Source: Treponema sp.
GTDB lineage: Bacteria; Spirochaetota; Spirochaetia; Treponematales; Breznakiellaceae
NCBI GenBank assembly: GCA_031278025.1
Contig: JAITLF010000186.1
Span: 1 to 15,344 of the forward strand
Length of the DNA stretch: 15,344 nucleotides
Direction of reading: 5' to 3'
This document shows positions 12,790 through 15,344 of the stretch, piece by piece (the stretch's first letter is position 1; each line of letters starts with the position of its first letter). A program made the translations under genes and the position numbers. The notes beneath the pieces are model-generated. The model was not told the origin of the DNA. It did not search any database and saw only the letters and a list, made by a program, of their open reading frames with translations.

Positions 12790-14292
12790 ATGGGACACGA
12801 ACTGCCTATGGCCGCGCCGGCTGAGTCGGCGGGCACGTTACTCAAGGCGCTGCAGGATCGTAAGGCGGCGGGGGAGAAAATCACCCCCAGGGAACGGATG
12901 GCTATTCCCCCACAGGAAATGCCCGTCCAGGACCCCCTTGCCCGCGGCAAGAACATGAACGAAGTAGCCGTGGGCTACGGTGAGGACCAGGCCCGTCTTG
13001 AAGCGGAACGCTGCCTGGGTTGCAAGAACGAGCCGTGTGTCAAGGGCTGCCCGGTGGGAGTCCCCATCCCGCAGTTTCTGGCGGAAATCCGGAACGGGGA
13101 CTTCAAAGGCGCGGTGGACATCATCAAGCAAACCAACCTGCTTCCGGCGGTCTGCGGGCGGGTTTGCCCCCAGGAATCCCAGTGTCAGGCCGAATGTCTC
13201 TTGGGGAAGAGCCTGAAGAGCGTGGATAAGGCGGTTGCCATCGGGCGGCTGGAGCGGTTTGCCGCGGATTGGGAGCGGGAACACGGAAAAGTAACCATCC
13301 CGCCGGTTAAGCCCAAAACCGGTAAGAAGGTGGCGGTAATCGGGTCGGGGCCCGCCGGCCTTACCGTGGCCGCCGACATAGCCAGGGAAGGCCATTCGGT
13401 TACTATCTTCGAGGCGTTCCACAAGACCGGGGGGGTCATGGTTTACGGCATCCCCGAATTCCGTCTCCCCAAGGCCATAGTCCAGGCGGAAGTGGATAAT
13501 CTGAAGAAAATGGGCGTCCGGATCGAAACCAACTTCCTCGCCGGGCGCACCCGGATGGTGAAGGAATTTTTGAAAGACGACGGGTATGACGCGGTTTTCA
13601 TCGGAGTCGGCGCGGGGCTTCCCAAATTCCTGGGCTGTCCCGGAGAAAACCTGGTAGGCGTGTTCAGCGCCAACGAGTACCTGACACGGGCGAACCTCAT
13701 GAAGGCCTACGATCCCGGTCGGGCTGCGACGCCTATGTATTCCTCCAAAATCGTTACCGTCATCGGCGGCGGCAATGTCGCCATGGATGCCGCCCGTATG
13801 GCCCTGCGTCTTGGAGCGGAGCATGTCTATGTGATCTACCGCCGTACCCGGAACGAAATGCCCGCCCGTGCGGAAGAGGTGGAGCACGCCATGGAAGAAG
13901 GGATAGTTTTCAACTTTCTGCGGAATCCGGTCAGGATTCTGGGCAACGATCAGGGGCAGGTGATTGGCATGGAAGTCCAGAAGTACGAACTGGGTGAACC
14001 CGACAAGTCAGGCCGCCGCAGCCCCGTGGCCATCCCCGGTTCTGAATATGTTTTTGACTGCGATACCGTGATCGTGGCCCTGGGCAATGAATCCAACCCG
14101 CTGCTGGTACGGTCAACCGCCAATCTGGAAGCCGACCGCAAGGGCCGCATTGTCGTCAACGGGGATCAGAAGACCTCCCTGGACCGGGTCTATGCCGGCG
14201 GCGACATAGTCCTGGGGGCCGCCACGGTGATCCTCGCCATGGGCGAAGGCCGCCGGGCCGCGGCAGCGATCAATACGCTATTGGCAGGCTGA
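12790..14292 (+). CDS. nfnB: NfnB: large flavin/[4Fe-4S] subunit (GltD-like) of Nfn transhydrogenase
   Basis: 500 aa, partner of NfnA. The N-terminal ferredoxin-like domain has Cys75, 78, 83, 87 (CLGCKNEPCVKGC) and Cys122, 126, 132, 136 (VCGRVCPQESQCQAEC) for two [4Fe-4S] clusters. The flavin-binding Rossmann motif is VAVIGSGPAGLTVA (181-194), then GGVMVYGIPEFRLPK (214-228), a second Rossmann for NADP(H) VIGGGNVAMDAAR (324-336), and the C-terminal flavin motif VYAGGDIVLGAATVILAMGEGR (467-488). Known Nfn chemistry places the bifurcating FAD in this subunit. The N-terminal 60 residues, with RERMAIPPQEMP, are typical of NfnB and distinguish it from ordinary glutamate synthase small subunits; no glutamate synthase large subunit is present here. 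The start has GGGG about 8 nt upstream. Length is as expected. Confidence 0.93.
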   Translation: MGHELPMAAPAESAGTLLKALQDRKAAGEKITPRERMAIPPQEMPVQDPLARGKNMNEVAVGYGEDQARLEAERCLGCKNEPCVKGCPVGVPIPQFLAEIRNGDFKGAVDIIKQTNLLPAVCGRVCPQESQCQAECLLGKSLKSVDKAVAIGRLERFAADWEREHGKVTIPPVKPKTGKKVAVIGSGPAGLTVAADIAREGHSVTIFEAFHKTGGVMVYGIPEFRLPKAIVQAEVDNLKKMGVRIETNFLAGRTRMVKEFLKDDGYDAVFIGVGAGLPKFLGCPGENLVGVFSANEYLTRANLMKAYDPGRAATPMYSSKIVTVIGGGNVAMDAARMALRLGAEHVYVIYRRTRNEMPARAEEVEHAMEEGIVFNFLRNPVRILGNDQGQVIGMEVQKYELGEPDKSGRRSPVAIPGSEYVFDCDTVIVALGNESNPLLVRSTANLEADRKGRIVVNGDQKTSLDRVYAGGDIVLGAATVILAMGEGRRAAAAINTLLAG

Positions 14293-14296
14293 TAGC

Positions 14297-14331
14297 CCTG
14301 GGTCCGGGGTCCTTTGGACCCCGGACCCAGG
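14297..14331 (+). terminator. 16-bp perfect hairpin after nfnB
   Basis: CCTGGGTCCGGGGTCC (14297-14312) and its exact complement (14316-14331) enclose the loop TTT, starting 5 nt after the nfnB stop. It is followed by a short CAGGCCACAGGCC tandem and a C-rich stretch rather than a U-tract, so it is a terminator or 3'-end stabiliser of an atypical kind. The rest of 14332-14484 shows only a TTGGC/GCCAA mini-hairpin near 14404-14416 and no gene. Confidence 0.65.
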
Positions 14332-14484
14332 CCACAGGCCACAGGCCCTCCCCCATTCGTTTCTAGCACCACCACCCCCTCCCCCTCTCTAGCTCCCCGG
14401 CCTTTGGCGAAGCCAACGGCACGGGTTTTCTGTCTACTAGCTCTCTTTATTTCCTTATATTCCCTTAGTCTCAGGAGGTTTTGT

Positions 14485-15017
14485 ATGAAAACCGCGAAAC
14501 GTGTTTTCGTAGCCGGTTTCCTGCTGGTCTTGCTGGCAGGATGTTTCAACCCTATCACCGCTACGGCCCCCGTTGAGACTGTCGAATTAATCCGTCAATA
14601 GGCAAAAACTACTATATATGGTGTGTTAAAGGTATTTGATACGCTATATATAGTGTCTTAAACCCTTCCGAAACACTTTTTCGACAGCCTCGTTGACGCC
14701 GTTACCCCTCAAGCGGAGGCGGCGGAGGGCGCCCGCCTTGAGCCGTTTACCGTGGGCATCATCGTTGCGGATGACGCAGCGGAGGCCCGGTTCCTTGCCG
14801 GGCCTCTACAACTTCATGCAGCTTGTCGTGCTGGATGAAGGCGCGGGATTAAGGCGAGGGGTTTGCCCTTTCGCTAGGCGGCGTACCCGTCGGGGCCGCC
14901 TATCACTTCCTCCTCTTGATGGGGTATTGGGACCGGGAAGCGGACGCCGCCAATGGGGACTATTGTGGGGGGTCATGGAAAATAGGAATTTCACGGGGAG
15001 CCCCCGCGATGCCGTAA
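14485..15017 (+). pseudogene. Lipoprotein gene, family copy 2, interrupted by a 117-bp insertion and frameshifted
   Basis: ATG 14485 with AGGAGG 6 nt upstream encodes MKTAKRVFVAGFLLVLLAGCF, a classic lipoprotein signal with lipobox LAGC, then PITATAPV. As it stands the frame ends at TAG 14599-14601 (38 aa), inside an inserted element. If 14575-14694 is skipped, the frame reads APV-DAVTPQAEAAEGARLEP then FTVGIIVADDAAEARFLAGP, aligning with copy 1 at 11000-11723. After about 14810 it shifts frame (LYNFMQLVVLDEGAG), then again near 14855 (ALSLGGVPVGAAYHFLLLMG then YWDREADAANGDY), ending at TAA 15015. This is an exported lipoprotein of unknown function. A short 38-aa product is still possible, but it carries almost nothing beyond the signal peptide. 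Confidence 0.75.
14575..14691. mobile_element. 117-bp MITE-like insertion with 12-bp terminal inverted repeats
   Basis: The left end GAGACTGTCGAA (14575-14586) and right end TTCGACAGCCTC (14680-14691) are inverted repeats with one mismatch. GTT lies immediately outside both ends (14572-14574 and 14692-14694), as a 3-bp target duplication would. Inside are inverted arms ACTATATAT (14611-14619) and ATATATAGT (14646-14654), which also form a 19-bp direct repeat with two mismatches (14612-14630, 14644-14662). No transposase ORF fits in this length, so it would move in trans. Precise removal with one GTT restores the host lipoprotein frame, which is independent support for the boundaries. Confidence 0.72.
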
Positions 15018-15339
15018 GTCTCTATACGGTAAAGAATTAGCGAAAAAAGGGCCGCCGAAAATTCCAAAAACAGAATGCGAAAACGTGCGAGAAATCGAGA
15101 AAAACTGCGAGAAAACCGTGAGCCCCGTACCGGCGTTAAAACCCCTTCAAATAGCTTCAAAACTCTATAAAAGCCTGATTTATGGGCAAAAAACGCCTGA
15201 AAACCGGGAAATTCCGGGCAAAGAGAGGGAAATCATGAGAGAGAAAACCGGCAAGATACCTCCGAAAGCGATGCGTGGAAAATATCAACCGGAAAAAGCG
15301 GTGCGAGCGTCTATAAGTCTATATCATATAAAGAAATAG
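15015..15339 (+). repeat. 26-bp imperfect direct repeat, 299 bp apart
   Basis: 15015-15040 and 15314-15339 match at 20 of 26 positions, both starting TAAGTCT and ending with an AAAGAA block before TAG. In one frame both end a reading frame similarly (VSLYTVKN stop, ISLYHIKK stop). The stretch between them is A/G-rich, with recurring GCGAGAAA-like words around 15083-15118, and shows no gene I would support. An 84-codon GTG-started frame (15085-15339) is Lys/Glu/Arg-rich and has no ribosome-binding site. Confidence 0.4.
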
Positions 15340-15344
15340 GATAA

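Noticed and set aside
11386..12798. Long minus-strand open frame (470 codons) opposite nfnA
   Set aside because: It is antisense to nfnA over most of its length and has low-complexity His/Arg/Pro-rich composition. Only its last ~270 bp coincide with the second frame of the lipoprotein relic.
12838..13887. Minus-strand open frame of 349 codons opposite nfnB
   Set aside because: It is antisense to a clearly functional gene with all cofactor motifs; an open antisense frame is expected in GC-rich coding DNA.
15085..15339. 84-codon GTG-started ORF at the right edge
   Set aside because: It lies in a purine-rich repetitive tract, with no ribosome-binding site and biased Lys/Glu/Arg composition.

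Overview
The window looks like a bacterial chromosome segment with GC-rich coding sequence. It joins a conserved metabolic core to a decaying accessory background. Three things hint at an anaerobic, host-associated, possibly Treponema-like spirochaete: the NfnAB electron-bifurcating transhydrogenase pair, an amino-acid ABC importer, and a small family of LAGC lipoproteins with many broken copies. This is an inference from gene style; there is no rRNA or other marker to prove it.

Layout: 1-713 (minus) is the broken remnant of a gene resembling a contractile-phage tail sheath, running off the left edge. 900-971 (minus) is tRNA-Gly(UCC) with a near-consensus promoter. 1083-5808 (minus) is a complete branched-chain amino-acid ABC operon read livK-livH-livM-livG-livF: binding protein, two permeases, two ATPases. 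The last four genes are tightly packed, with 8-nt overlaps at livM/livG and livG/livF. The leader upstream of livK and the livK-livH gap hold perfect inverted repeats. 6170-7687 (minus) is an ABC-F protein. 7959-10236 (minus) is a two-gene unit, an XRE-cupin regulator followed by an acyl-CoA synthetase. It diverges from a DJ-1/PfpI-family gene (10424-10981, plus) across a control region with four tandem operator-like repeats.

10982-11723 holds GC-rich hairpins, nine 21-bp tandem repeats built on GGGGATATCCCC, and a frameshifted lipoprotein gene read on the minus strand. 11905-14292 (plus) is nfnA-nfnB, a two-gene operon for the flavin-based bifurcating NADH-dependent ferredoxin:NADP+ oxidoreductase. 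After a perfect 16-bp hairpin comes a second decayed copy of the same lipoprotein family (14485-15017). It is interrupted by a 117-bp element with 12-bp inverted ends and a 3-bp flanking duplication. Removing the element in silico restores the reading frame. The last 300 bp is purine-rich and has no convincing gene.

The functional genes together suggest amino-acid uptake, acyl/acetyl-CoA activation under redox- or metabolite-responsive control, and NADPH/ferredoxin balancing. The less expected material lies between them: two relics of one lipoprotein family, a MITE-like insertion, a dispersed ~46-bp repeat seen three times at gene-block borders, and several palindrome arrays.
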